DNA from: Clostridia bacterium
GTDB taxonomy: Bacteria > Bacillota > Clostridia > Monoglobales > Monoglobaceae
Direction: 5' to 3'
NCBI GenBank assembly: GCA_017546205.1
Contig: JAFYXJ010000021.1
Span: 57,556 to 121,555, forward strand
DNA: 64,000 bases
Shown here: piece by piece, positions 47,232-57,157 of the stretch
Position numbering within the stretch: position 1 is the stretch's first letter
Layout: every line of letters begins with the position of its first letter
Made by a program: the position numbers and the translations under genes
The notes under the pieces: generated by a model
The model's input: only the letters and a program-made list of their open reading frames with translations
Databases searched by the model: none
What the model was told of the DNA's origin: nothing

Positions 47232-49763
47232 TTAATTATTTTTTATAATATAAACATCGTACAATCTGGAATGCTGCGTACGGATAACCACATAATCCCC
47301 GATTTCAATTTGGTTAAAGCCGCAGGTTTCAATGGTGTTTCTTGTATCATTGCGATTGACGATAAAGGTTGTTCCGGAGCCATATACATCATTTCGCAAG
47401 GTTTGCTCTCCGCCGCACTCTACTGTGAAACGTTGCTTTGTGTAATCCACTCTCTTGACATACCCCGCCATCAGTTCTGTGGTATAAAACCCGTTACTGG
47501 GTATGATTTCCTTTCCCAGATCTGCCATGGAATAGCACCGTTCTATATGGGTAATCATATTGTTTTTATTGACGCTTATCTTGATACCATCACCCCGGTT
47601 CAGGGTAGGAATGGTGCAGCTTTCGCTGACGGCAAATTCTACTTCTCCGGTTGCACCGCCCGAACATGCAATTGTCTGAACCTCATTTCCTTCTGTATCC
47701 ATGGTGGTATAGGTATCCAGATAGATATACAAGGTAGCGGTATCCTTAATGGTATTAAAATATGCTTCCCCCTCTTCTACTACTACCATGGGAGCAAATT
47801 TATACTCATCCAGATTGTAGGGCGTTATCGTATAGGTTTCCACATGGGCAAAATATGCATGGGTACCAATGCTAAACGCCGCTTCATTGTCGATGTCATC
47901 CGGAATAATCCAGACCAGAGTTTCTTCACTATCAAGAAACACTCTCCAGTTAAAGGAGCGGTTGGTGGTGGTATACATTCCAGTTACATCTGTCCCCTGA
48001 ATCAGACGATCGGTATCACCAGAAAAAACGCCGGTTTCCAGTCTGCTGATCTGGGACTTGCTGTTCAGTTCAAATCCAATCAACTGTGGAGTCAGCCTTC
48101 CGCCGCCGCAAAGGGCAGTATACACATCCTCCGCCTTTTCGATATAGCCATTCCACGTCACTTTGTCTGCAAAGGAATATTCACGCCAAACCCCATCACT
48201 TTCAAATACTCTGATTTTTACATCCGGGGTCCAGCGTCCGTCTTTACCCATTCGGGTTGCGTAGGCATAATGCAATCGATTTTCACCTATGATTTCTGCT
48301 GCTGCAACTTTTCCGAATGTATCCAAATAGAGCAGAACCTTCTGTCCCATAATGTTCAGCCTTGCCAGTTCTTCTCCGTTGGCATTTGCCTCCAAATAAG
48401 AATCTGCAAGGGTATATTCCACACCATCTACCAATAATTTGTTGGTATCTTTTCTGGTAGACACAGTTCCCTCTACGGTTGTGTCTGAAATGTAGATCGT
48501 CCATACCGGTTCAGAGGTTGCCTTTGACTGTGCTACCGATAAAACCTGTTTGGGGGCAATGGAATCAAAGGTCAACGGCGTGCCATCCGGTGCCAGATAA
48601 CGGATTTTGGCGTCGGTTTCATCCTCATTCAGTTCCAAAAGGTTAAGGGCCCCGGTATATTCAAATTCTCCGGTGACAGCCCTACCTGTGGCAGACACCG
48701 TTGCCACATACATATTGTCATAAGCAGTAATTTGAACAACATCATACTTATTATCATCATCACTATCGGTCAGCATAATACTACCATCGGTAAGAGTAAA
48801 GTCTGCCTTGGTGTAATCGGCGTAAAATTCGCCGTTGTAAATCACATGCATCGATTTAGAAAGATCGGCAATGATCTTCCGGTCTCTTTCATCAAAATAC
48901 TCCAGTTGGGTGAGTGCATCGTTCACTCCCACATAATTTCCTACCGGAATCACCACGGTATCATCCGGATAGAATTTGGTCATGCAAATAAGTTCATCCT
49001 TGAAATCGGTGTTGCGAATGTATGCCTCCACAGTGGAGCCAAAGTAGCTATCCGGCACCGATTTCCCGTAGCTGTAAGTCTTTCCGCCGATGGAAACCTC
49101 GCCCTTATCCAGAGAAGAACGGCTGTAAAGCATGGTATACTCAGTTCCCTCAAATCTATCCCTTACCTCATAGATATCACGGTAGATAGAAAGCAGCGTA
49201 ACCCCTTCGGTGACTACATAATCTTCAAAGGTGTCGCCAAAGACTGTCTGCTCCATCGCCGGTGTCCGCATGGTGTTATACAAGAGACGCGCCAGATCGC
49301 CTTTTGTCATAGGCATACCCAAGGTTCCCTCAACGCCGGTCAGGAGGTCGATCCGGTTTGCAACCCGGAGATAGCCCTGGGGCCATCCTCCCTGATACTC
49401 TGCCAGCTTGCTGTAGCCAAGAGCGCAGACAGCAATTTTGACCGCTTCTTCATAAAGAATAAACGCATAAGGATTAAACTCCTCAACGGAATGAATCAGG
49501 CCGTGAGCGTGTGCAATCTCTGTCGCATCGGCACTTTCGACTTTGGAATATCCGGTCTCGCCATAGAGATTGGCAACCATGTTGATAAACTCAAACCGTT
49601 GCATGGTAGATCCTAAATCAAATTCTTCATAGCCGCAAATAATATTCAGTCCGGTTAGCACATCATAATATTTTGTGTTGTCCTCTGCTGTTTCTTCTGT
49701 CGCAAACACAGCAGGGGTTATCAGCATACAGACAGTTAAAAGAACTGCAAGAATTCGACGCAT
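47232..49763 (-). CDS. SLH-domain surface protein
   Basis: I chose the ATG at 49763, with AAGGAGGTG 6 bases upstream that also contains the stop of the preceding gene. The 843-residue product has a signal peptide (MRRILAVLLTVCMLITPAVFA). About 160 residues of diverged SLH-like repeats follow (YYDVLTGLNIICGYEEFDLG, then MQRFEFINMVANLYG, then MTKGDLARLLYNTM), and after them a long beta-rich region without a known enzyme motif. SLH repeats bind secondary wall polysaccharide. This layout is common among clostridial surface proteins of unknown role; scaffolding or glycan binding fits the locus. Confidence 0.8.
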   Translation of the reverse strand: MRRILAVLLTVCMLITPAVFATEETAEDNTKYYDVLTGLNIICGYEEFDLGSTMQRFEFINMVANLYGETGYSKVESADATEIAHAHGLIHSVEEFNPYAFILYEEAVKIAVCALGYSKLAEYQGGWPQGYLRVANRIDLLTGVEGTLGMPMTKGDLARLLYNTMRTPAMEQTVFGDTFEDYVVTEGVTLLSIYRDIYEVRDRFEGTEYTMLYSRSSLDKGEVSIGGKTYSYGKSVPDSYFGSTVEAYIRNTDFKDELICMTKFYPDDTVVIPVGNYVGVNDALTQLEYFDERDRKIIADLSKSMHVIYNGEFYADYTKADFTLTDGSIMLTDSDDDNKYDVVQITAYDNMYVATVSATGRAVTGEFEYTGALNLLELNEDETDAKIRYLAPDGTPLTFDSIAPKQVLSVAQSKATSEPVWTIYISDTTVEGTVSTRKDTNKLLVDGVEYTLADSYLEANANGEELARLNIMGQKVLLYLDTFGKVAAAEIIGENRLHYAYATRMGKDGRWTPDVKIRVFESDGVWREYSFADKVTWNGYIEKAEDVYTALCGGGRLTPQLIGFELNSKSQISRLETGVFSGDTDRLIQGTDVTGMYTTTNRSFNWRVFLDSEETLVWIIPDDIDNEAAFSIGTHAYFAHVETYTITPYNLDEYKFAPMVVVEEGEAYFNTIKDTATLYIYLDTYTTMDTEGNEVQTIACSGGATGEVEFAVSESCTIPTLNRGDGIKISVNKNNMITHIERCYSMADLGKEIIPSNGFYTTELMAGYVKRVDYTKQRFTVECGGEQTLRNDVYGSGTTFIVNRNDTRNTIETCGFNQIEIGDYVVIRTQHSRLYDVYIIKNN

Positions 49764-49764
49764 A

Positions 49765-51399
49765 TCACACACCTCCTTCTAAGTATCCATAAAGCATCTG
49801 GGCAGTTTCTGCTCTGGTAATGGTGTTTTTGGGATTAAATCGTCCCTCTGCACCGTTGATAATTCCCGCCCTGTACAAAGTGGTCACATGCTCTTTTGAC
49901 CAGTCGGAAATTTCAGCATCGTCAGCAAAACCCTGATATTCTCTGACAGATGCCAGACCGCCTGCACACCGTGCAAGCATGGTTGCCGCCTCTTCACGGG
50001 AAAGGCTTCCTCCGATACCAAAAGTGTTATCCGCATAGCCGGTGACGATTCCTTTTTGATATGCCGATGCAACATAGGGATAATACCACGCCTTTGTGTC
50101 TGCATCCGCGAACTCACAAACAGCAGTCTCATCATATGCCCCGATTGCCAGTATCAGCATCTTTACAAACTCCTCACGGTTTACACTCCGTCCGGGTTCA
50201 AAGGTGCCGTATCCGGTTCCGTTGACGATTCCCTTTTCAAACAATGAAACAATTGCTTTTTCTGCCCAGGAAACACCGGAAAGGTCGCTGAAAACGCTTG
50301 TGTTTTTATTAGGCTGGGTGTTGGGTTGGGTGCTCGGTGCCGGCGTGCTTGACACAGCGAAGCCACCGCCTCCGCCTCCACCACCGCCGATGGGGCCGGG
50401 GATGGGAGTCTGGGGCTTGTTAGCATCTACTACTGTTTTGATAACCGCCGCAAGTTCAGACAGCGAATATGCTTTGTCAATATAAAGTACCTCAACCATA
50501 TCCTCGGTCATTACCACCTTGGTTGCCGGAGCTGCAGATTTGTAAGACTGATAGTCGGTGTTTGCGGTTAGTCCCAGCAAGGTTTCATAGCCTTCCAGAA
50601 CTGCTGCAAGTTTGGAACTGTTTGCCGTGTTGACCTCATTAAGTGCATAGGCTTTTTTATACTGTTCCTCTACTGCGGCATAATTTGCATAGGTGGTGCT
50701 TTTCATTACCTGTTTGATAAATGCAATACTCGACGCATCGGTAATCTCCGCAAAGGTTTTCCCTTGATATGAAGGGTTGTAACTGGTAACACCCTCGCCA
50801 TTCCCTTGGTTCAACAAGATATATCCCAAGGCTTTTCCGTAATCTTTTGAGACAGTTTCTCTCGCAAAGGGCGGTACCGTGCAATTTTGATACATTGTCG
50901 CGATGACGGCATCCTTAACTGATGCATGGGTCGTAAAGTCTATGCCCAGACTTTTCAAGATGTTTTCATCGGTGGTAACAAGGGCATTCTTAAAGTCTGT
51001 CTCATTGACCGCCGCCTTTGCTGTTTGCAAAGCAAGAATCAACGCTGCTGTCCCTTGTTCGGTTGCAAAATAGAAATCTCTTTGCACCGTTGCCGTATCG
51101 GTAACCGATAGAGTATACCAACCGCTCATATCGGTACCGTCAGGCAGGTCATTGATTATAAAGTCCACAGAATAGGTTCCATCTTCCTTTGCCTTGGTCT
51201 CATAGACCAGTCCCACATCGGTATTACCAATAGAGGTGGCATCCTTTTTTACTGCCATCACCGAAAGCAGGCTACCTTGTGTCGCTGTACCGCCGACATG
51301 GATATTGCCATCTTCAAATGTGATTTCATGGATGGTTGCTGCAAAGCAGGTGCTTGACAGAAGTGCAATCACCAACAACAGTAATACTGTCTTTCTCAT
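49765..51399 (-). CDS. SLH-anchored surface protein
   Basis: A 544-residue protein. Signal peptide (MRKTVLLLLVIALLSSTCFA), an Ig-like domain, a helical region with YNPSYQGK, then a glycine run and Ser/Thr/Pro/Gln linker (GGGGGGGGF, then TPAPSTQPNTQPNK), and three well-kept SLH repeats to the C-terminus (about 370-540), including GIVNGTGYGTFEPGRSVNRE and GIVTGYADNTFGIGGSLSRE. It overlaps the preceding gene by 4 bases (ATGA). The N-terminal half resembles the partial protein at 1-748. Probably a wall-bound adapter or binding protein. Confidence 0.88.
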   Translation of the reverse strand: MRKTVLLLLVIALLSSTCFAATIHEITFEDGNIHVGGTATQGSLLSVMAVKKDATSIGNTDVGLVYETKAKEDGTYSVDFIINDLPDGTDMSGWYTLSVTDTATVQRDFYFATEQGTAALILALQTAKAAVNETDFKNALVTTDENILKSLGIDFTTHASVKDAVIATMYQNCTVPPFARETVSKDYGKALGYILLNQGNGEGVTSYNPSYQGKTFAEITDASSIAFIKQVMKSTTYANYAAVEEQYKKAYALNEVNTANSSKLAAVLEGYETLLGLTANTDYQSYKSAAPATKVVMTEDMVEVLYIDKAYSLSELAAVIKTVVDANKPQTPIPGPIGGGGGGGGGFAVSSTPAPSTQPNTQPNKNTSVFSDLSGVSWAEKAIVSLFEKGIVNGTGYGTFEPGRSVNREEFVKMLILAIGAYDETAVCEFADADTKAWYYPYVASAYQKGIVTGYADNTFGIGGSLSREEAATMLARCAGGLASVREYQGFADDAEISDWSKEHVTTLYRAGIINGAEGRFNPKNTITRAETAQMLYGYLEGGV

Positions 51400-54300
51400 A
51401 AGTTCCCCTCCTTAATTTGCAAAGCCCGAAGTGCCATAATAACCGCTTCTGCTCTTGTGGTTGTTTCTTTTGGTCTGAAGGTTCCATTCTCGTACCCGCT
51501 TACAATTCCATTGGCGCCAGCAAGTCGAATGTCATTTTGGAATCTTCCTTCCGCCTCACTAATGTCTGCAAACTCTGTGATTTGCTTTCCTCTTACGCTA
51601 AGAGGAAGAAGTTCTGCCGCAAAATACGCCATCTCTTCTCTTAAAATGGGGCTTTCCGCATCAAATGTGCCATCAATCAAGCCTTTGCCTTTGAGATAAT
51701 CAACAATGGAATCATACCAATGCTCCACATCCTCTTTTGTCTCAATCTCAATCCCTGCTCCACGCATCAGCATAGCAAGATATTCTGCCTTATTAATTGT
51801 GGTTTCCGGTTCAAAAATAGATTCGGTTTTCCCTTTCGCAATTCCCTCATTGGCAGCACGGACAATCTCTTCTTCTGCCCAATGGCCGTTAATATCTCCA
51901 AATCCTCCACTGAGGGGAATTTGTATTAATTTGGGTTCATAGGGTTCCAGTTTAATGCGATTCCCTTCATAAACATTGCGTCTCAGTTCAGTCATATTCT
52001 CAACCGGCTTGCCATCAATTTCGACTCTTATTTGTTTTGGCTCATCCCACGCCATATTCACCATGTTAATAATGTAGTTATCCTGATAGATGGTATAACT
52101 AAATTCCAGATCCTCTACCGGTTGATTGGTTTCTTCATCAATGAGTCTGACCTTATCATATCCAAGTTCATGAATATCTGCCTGCACCTTTTCCTTAATC
52201 ACAAGATGGGATTCATTCTCTAAAAGAGTTTTACTTGCTTTTTTCACAGGGAGAATATCTGCTTTTGAAAGGATAAAGTCCACCTTCTCTTTGTCAAAGG
52301 GTTCATGATACGGATTTCCCATCAACGGATCATGTCCTTCGTCATTCTGGGGGTCCAGAATCAACAGTTTTCCGCCGTCCTTTACAAATTCATAAACTGC
52401 GTCAAAGGTCTCATCAGGCATGAAACTTCCCACACCTAAAACAAGATAATTATAATTCTTCAGACGTTCCGGTTGGCTGTTTACGATAAATCCCACTTTT
52501 TCTCCGCGGTAGATAGCTGCTTTGTACGCATGGAACAGTCCATTCATCTCATATTGATTATGGTTCATAGAATATTGATTGTAAAGCAGCGCAATCTTAG
52601 GTTTTTTCTCTTGTAATGCCACGATTTCATAGGCAAGTCGGTTGGCATCCATGATGGTTTGCCCCATTCTCCAGACACAATCCGGTCGATAGGGCATTTC
52701 TGTATGGATATAGCGAGAGTAGTGTTCTCTGTCCCAAACCCAAGGAATGGATGCCCCCACATAATGCATAGGATTCTGCCAGATATTGGTTTCCACCCAT
52801 GCCGGAATTTTGGGGTCGTATTCAATGGCAGCACCGTCATAGAGAATATGATCCTCCATATCCATAACCGGTGCTTCCTTTACCGATGCCTGATAGTCAA
52901 ACCAGAACTCGGTACGAATCAGTTCATTGACATTTTCAAGCCTGTAGGCAAGACCGTCGTTACCGTTGTAATCCAGCAACTCTGCCCATGCTTCATAATC
53001 ATTACTGGTATCGGCACCACGCACCATCTCATCCAAAGCAAAATGCAGAGTTTTAATGGTAATTTTGGCGTCCGGAATATGTTTTCTTATGATGGCAACC
53101 ATTCGTTTCCAATAATCAAGCAGAATTCTGTTATTGAAATCTGTATATTCTACAAATAACAAATCTGCACTAACCTCGGTTGGCATCCGGATCTCTTCAA
53201 AACTTGTATAGTTCGTATTTAGTCTTTGGTTCAGAGCCTCAACAGTTGTATATTTTTCTTTCAAAAATTCCCACCAGTACGGATGATAGAATTCACTTCT
53301 GTGGGCCGCAAACTCCGGCTCATTGGCAAGGCAGAAAGAATGAATACTCTTGTAATTCTTAAGTCTGGACATACATTCCTCTAGCCAAATTTCCATAGCA
53401 TCCAAAACTTTGGGATGATGGGGATTGTACTTGATAAAAAGTGAAAATGGACTTGCTGCCCCACCCTCATTGATTGTCTCATCTATGGGCCATAATTCAT
53501 AGAAAGAATATGTTCCCATCATAATATTTGCCGCAAGATTTTGTTCTTCGCAATCCTTCAGTATTTTTTCAAGGTCATCCAGAGAATCGAAGTCTAACCC
53601 ATACCATTGCTCGCTTCTTTTGCCCTGTATTACCAGATCATGCTGAAAATCTCCGTTGAAAACCAGATTTTCTCCGGTGCGTTTGTTTCTTACATACACA
53701 TCGTCTGCCATAAAGGTTCCGCCGCCCCAGGAGCGAATGCAAACCGGAACCAGACCGGTACTACTGACGGAAAACTCGCCCTTGACCTCTCTCCAATCGT
53801 AAGTTCCGCTCATATTTTCGATGGTTCCCGCTCCGGACTTTTGTCCGCTTAAGGACACATGTGCAAATTGAACATCTTCCCCTTTGACTCTTGCACCATA
53901 TTCATAAACCTCACCTTTTTCCAGAGTGATCCATTGGGTGAATCCGAAGTGCAAAGAAGTCGTGGGATAATCGTTCATATCAAACTCGGCAGACAGAACG
54001 GCATAGTTGTTGCCGTTGTCATTGATAATCTTCGCAGAATGTTGCTTTCTCAGTTCCTCCGGCCAACCCGTATTGACTCCTATACCCCATGTGTAAGAAG
54101 TGGGGGAAATAATACCCTTGATCCCCAAGGTATAGGTCCCTCCAAGGGTCGGGTTGGTCATATTAAAACCAAGTCCCGAAAGCTGGGGGATGGTCTCTAC
54201 TCCCCAGTTATGGTCTGTCATAGCTCCCAGATAAAAGACCGGCCGTTCTCCCTGGGTTGTTTTCGCTGTAAAGTGATATCCCTCACTTGCGTGAGCAGAA

Positions 54301-55562
54301 TCTGCCATTAAGGGAACGGAAACTGCCGTTTTTTCACCGTTTAAATACGTCAGAAGGTCTGCCTTTGTGTATGCATAAATTTCGTCAAATATACTGAAGT
54401 AATCAACCATACGGGTGTAATCGTTGTTCCCGTAGTCAACGGCAAGCTCATCAATATAAAACTTCAGTACATTGACCGCCTGATTTTCATAATCTGTTGG
54501 AATATTTTTTAGATTGCATTGATTGACCAGGTCACTGAGCTCTGCCACATAGGTTTTCAGCTTGTCAACAAGCTTCAGATAAAAGGCTTCATTGGCATCC
54601 ACCGTCACAGTTCGATCGATTTCCTGTGTCTCTGCTCCGCAAGAAACGGTCGCCTTGACCTCCTCAAGCTTCTCACTTCCGTCAAACGCAGTAGCTTTCG
54701 GCAAGCGTCCAACCGCGCCGCCACTGACAGTCAGAGAAAGGGTTTCCTCACCGGATTGTATGGTGTAGGTCTGGGTCGCACTGGATGTGTTATAGATACA
54801 GATATCATAGGGATATTCTGCTGCTGCCTGTACTCGTCTTTCCCCATCAATCCATGCAAAAAAGCTTTGCTTTTCCTCAAGCAGAATAAACCGTTGAAAG
54901 GCTGTGCCGTCTTTTCCGGAAATCGTCCCCGGCCGCATCTCAATTGAGGTTTCCCGGACAGCACCGCTGTCACCGTCTGCCAGCGTAGTATTAAACATCA
55001 TTTCCTTGGGTACTTCTCCAAAATGGTATCCCCATCCAACCGCGATCTCATAAATGGTTTCCGTTCCTACCCGTTTAACCTTGGCGTTCACACACTTCGT
55101 TGCTTCTGTCAGATTATTCCTGGTTGTGATAAAAATTTCATTTTGATCCTGGCGGTACACAACACCCGACTCCGTTCCGTAGCCGGCCCCGACTGCATCC
55201 ATAAGAACAAACTGCATGGCATCAGCATCCCAATATCTAGAATCCTCAGGATGGGTATAATGGGCTTCATCCTCGGTTTTTACCAGAATATATAGATTGT
55301 CCTCGTCATACATCAGTTGGGTGGTTGCCTCCATGCCGGTATCTTTTCCAAATACGCTTTTGTGCAGCATGGGATATGCAACTATATTCTCCCACTCGCT
55401 GTCATCGCCGTCAACGGTAACCTCCTTTTTTGCTTTGTAAATAGGCACGGTGCTTATCGCATTGTAAACTTCCTGTTCCGGCGTCAACGGCTCACTTCCA
55501 AAAACCGGAGCCATACCGGTCAACATTACGCTAAGCAGAAGTGTCGCAACGATTCTTTTCAT
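51396..55562 (-). CDS. Giant SLH-anchored clan GH-A-like glycosidase
   Basis: A 1388-residue surface enzyme. After the signal peptide it has a CBM9-like domain (about 40-200, with VDGDDSEWENI and DEDNLYILVKTEDEAHY), a helical region, and a TIM barrel from PVFYLGAMTDHNWGVETI (about residue 430). A CBM4/9-like domain is inserted in the barrel (about 465-630). The likely acid/base is Glu749 in FCLANEPEF and a candidate nucleophile is Glu903 in MDMEDHIL. A GATase-like domain (YLVLGVGSFMPDETFDAV) follows, then three SLH repeats from about 1230. AAAGGAGG precedes the ATG. It is the SLH-bearing paralog of the enzyme at 40400. It is first in a run of at least four genes. Confidence 0.85.
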   Translation of the reverse strand: MKRIVATLLLSVMLTGMAPVFGSEPLTPEQEVYNAISTVPIYKAKKEVTVDGDDSEWENIVAYPMLHKSVFGKDTGMEATTQLMYDEDNLYILVKTEDEAHYTHPEDSRYWDADAMQFVLMDAVGAGYGTESGVVYRQDQNEIFITTRNNLTEATKCVNAKVKRVGTETIYEIAVGWGYHFGEVPKEMMFNTTLADGDSGAVRETSIEMRPGTISGKDGTAFQRFILLEEKQSFFAWIDGERRVQAAAEYPYDICIYNTSSATQTYTIQSGEETLSLTVSGGAVGRLPKATAFDGSEKLEEVKATVSCGAETQEIDRTVTVDANEAFYLKLVDKLKTYVAELSDLVNQCNLKNIPTDYENQAVNVLKFYIDELAVDYGNNDYTRMVDYFSIFDEIYAYTKADLLTYLNGEKTAVSVPLMADSAHASEGYHFTAKTTQGERPVFYLGAMTDHNWGVETIPQLSGLGFNMTNPTLGGTYTLGIKGIISPTSYTWGIGVNTGWPEELRKQHSAKIINDNGNNYAVLSAEFDMNDYPTTSLHFGFTQWITLEKGEVYEYGARVKGEDVQFAHVSLSGQKSGAGTIENMSGTYDWREVKGEFSVSSTGLVPVCIRSWGGGTFMADDVYVRNKRTGENLVFNGDFQHDLVIQGKRSEQWYGLDFDSLDDLEKILKDCEEQNLAANIMMGTYSFYELWPIDETINEGGAASPFSLFIKYNPHHPKVLDAMEIWLEECMSRLKNYKSIHSFCLANEPEFAAHRSEFYHPYWWEFLKEKYTTVEALNQRLNTNYTSFEEIRMPTEVSADLLFVEYTDFNNRILLDYWKRMVAIIRKHIPDAKITIKTLHFALDEMVRGADTSNDYEAWAELLDYNGNDGLAYRLENVNELIRTEFWFDYQASVKEAPVMDMEDHILYDGAAIEYDPKIPAWVETNIWQNPMHYVGASIPWVWDREHYSRYIHTEMPYRPDCVWRMGQTIMDANRLAYEIVALQEKKPKIALLYNQYSMNHNQYEMNGLFHAYKAAIYRGEKVGFIVNSQPERLKNYNYLVLGVGSFMPDETFDAVYEFVKDGGKLLILDPQNDEGHDPLMGNPYHEPFDKEKVDFILSKADILPVKKASKTLLENESHLVIKEKVQADIHELGYDKVRLIDEETNQPVEDLEFSYTIYQDNYIINMVNMAWDEPKQIRVEIDGKPVENMTELRRNVYEGNRIKLEPYEPKLIQIPLSGGFGDINGHWAEEEIVRAANEGIAKGKTESIFEPETTINKAEYLAMLMRGAGIEIETKEDVEHWYDSIVDYLKGKGLIDGTFDAESPILREEMAYFAAELLPLSVRGKQITEFADISEAEGRFQNDIRLAGANGIVSGYENGTFRPKETTTRAEAVIMALRALQIKEGNL

Positions 55563-55597
55563 AAAAGATTACCTCCTTTACTCCTCTACCTGTATGT

Positions 55598-55626
55598 ATC
55601 ATAACAAATTTCAAAATTCTGATAAA
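55598..55626 (-). promoter_or_regulatory. Promoter of the surface-glycan operon
   Basis: TTTATC (55626-55621), 17 bases, TATGAT (55603-55598), 36 bases before the start codon. Confidence 0.6.
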
Positions 55627-55690
55627 GTAGTTTGGGGAAACTACCATACATTTTCAGATTTGACACTTTCAGGAAACATGGTTCCAACCA

Positions 55691-57136
55691 TTATCCCAGA
55701 AGAACAATAGGTATCATAATCGGAAGTGCGTGGGCAGGAGAAGAAAACATTACCGGAATTCTGTTTATGGGCGCAGTAATTTCACCCACAGTGATTGTCA
55801 TTTCCCAACTATCCACAGCAGGTGGTTCATCCCCTCTGTTTTCGTGGTGAAGATAACAAGTACGGTTGTACTCTGCTGTCCAGCCTTCCGGCAGGTATAC
55901 ATTGACCTCAAAGTGACGGGGGTCATGTCCTATATTTTTCAGCGTAACTTTAACCTTAAAGGTATCACCGGGTTTTACCTGAGGTTCTTTTTCATATTCA
56001 ACAACGGTACTGGTATGAAGAAGATCGGGGACTTCAAAAGAATAGGGACTTCTTGCGAATATTTCTTCTACATATCCCTTAAGAATCTCAGATGCTTCCT
56101 CACTGTTTATCTCACTTTCACCGTCAACAAATTCAAGGTCAATGTTATATGCATTCATAACCTTAGGCAATGCATCTACCACTCTTTGCGTCAACTCGGC
56201 ACAGGTATCCGGCACAGTATGGTGAGAACCCTTGTTGATACACACTGTGATAATTCTATCTCCTATATACTCCTTCCAGTCCTCAGGAATCTGTGAAGCT
56301 CCGTTTATGATTCCAAGAATTGAACCTACGGTTGCACCAGTACAGTCGGTATCGTCACCACAGTTAATGGTATGTATAAGCGTCTGCTTGAAGTCACCTC
56401 CACCGTACAAAAGTCCAAGCACTACAAACGCAATATTACCGGGAGCCTGGAACCAGCCTAAATCCTTGCTATCCTCCACGATAAGTTCTCTGGTTTCCTG
56501 CCAAGGCAGACCCTTGTCAAAAGACGCAAGGACGAGTCTGACAGCTCTTGCCACACGACAAGTTTCCGGAATAAATGTAAGAGCTTTTTCAACCAGCACT
56601 CTGATATCACTCTCAAAGAACGCCATACTTTCCAGGGAAGCGGTAAACATTTCTGCATAGGTCCCCTCTGCAAGTCCATGGTCAACAGATGCATCCATAA
56701 CGGCATATTTAACCGCAATATTGGGGATGCCGGGAGCAAGACACGCCCATATTTCAGAACGAATCCATGCACCATTGGAATTCTTCCAGATATTGTTGAA
56801 TTCCCCGCATAAAGGAGGAAGCAGACCCATATTGATATTGGATTTTCCTATACCATATTCACTCCAATGGGGAGATACATAGCAGAGCCAGTACTCCGCA
56901 AGAACATTTGCAGTCACATCCTTAGGGCCTACTGTCTCCATCGCCTTAAGCCATACAAGCTGAAGATCAAGGTCATCATTAGGAAGAGGTTCACCCTTTG
57001 GAGAAGTAAACCCAGAAATATCATTGATCTCCTTTTTACCCTCATAGGGTCCTCCCATAGTTCCGCCGATATTCTTTCCTATCCAGCATCCATAAATTTT
57101 ATCTGCAATATTTTTTTTATTTAACTTTATTTTCAT
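55691..57136 (-). CDS. ADP-ribosylglycohydrolase family protein with Ig-like C-terminus
   Basis: I chose the ATG at 57136, 8 bases after GGAG; the ATG at 57142 is only 2 bases from it. The 481-residue protein has the DraG fold: IYGCWIGKNIGGTMGGPYEG near the start, acidic metal sites in PNDDLDLQLVWL and INCGDDTDCTGATVGSILG. Some members remove ADP-ribose, but copies in sugar loci probably act on a glycoside. From about residue 390 there is an extra beta-sandwich (VKPGDTFKVKVTLKNIGHDP, then YLPEGWTAEYN) like the NEW3/NPCBM-associated domains of glycosidases. No signal peptide. It follows the propeller-HTH gene by 21 bases. Confidence 0.85.
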   Translation of the reverse strand: MKIKLNKKNIADKIYGCWIGKNIGGTMGGPYEGKKEINDISGFTSPKGEPLPNDDLDLQLVWLKAMETVGPKDVTANVLAEYWLCYVSPHWSEYGIGKSNINMGLLPPLCGEFNNIWKNSNGAWIRSEIWACLAPGIPNIAVKYAVMDASVDHGLAEGTYAEMFTASLESMAFFESDIRVLVEKALTFIPETCRVARAVRLVLASFDKGLPWQETRELIVEDSKDLGWFQAPGNIAFVVLGLLYGGGDFKQTLIHTINCGDDTDCTGATVGSILGIINGASQIPEDWKEYIGDRIITVCINKGSHHTVPDTCAELTQRVVDALPKVMNAYNIDLEFVDGESEINSEEASEILKGYVEEIFARSPYSFEVPDLLHTSTVVEYEKEPQVKPGDTFKVKVTLKNIGHDPRHFEVNVYLPEGWTAEYNRTCYLHHENRGDEPPAVDSWEMTITVGEITAPINRIPVMFSSPAHALPIMIPIVLLG

Positions 57137-57157
57137 TTTCATTTCTCCTTTTTGTCT

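Noticed and set aside
46938..49616. Long plus-strand frames (499 and 294 codons) across the SLH and repeat protein genes
   Set aside because: They are shadows of clearly coding minus-strand genes, have no ribosome site, and show no domain.
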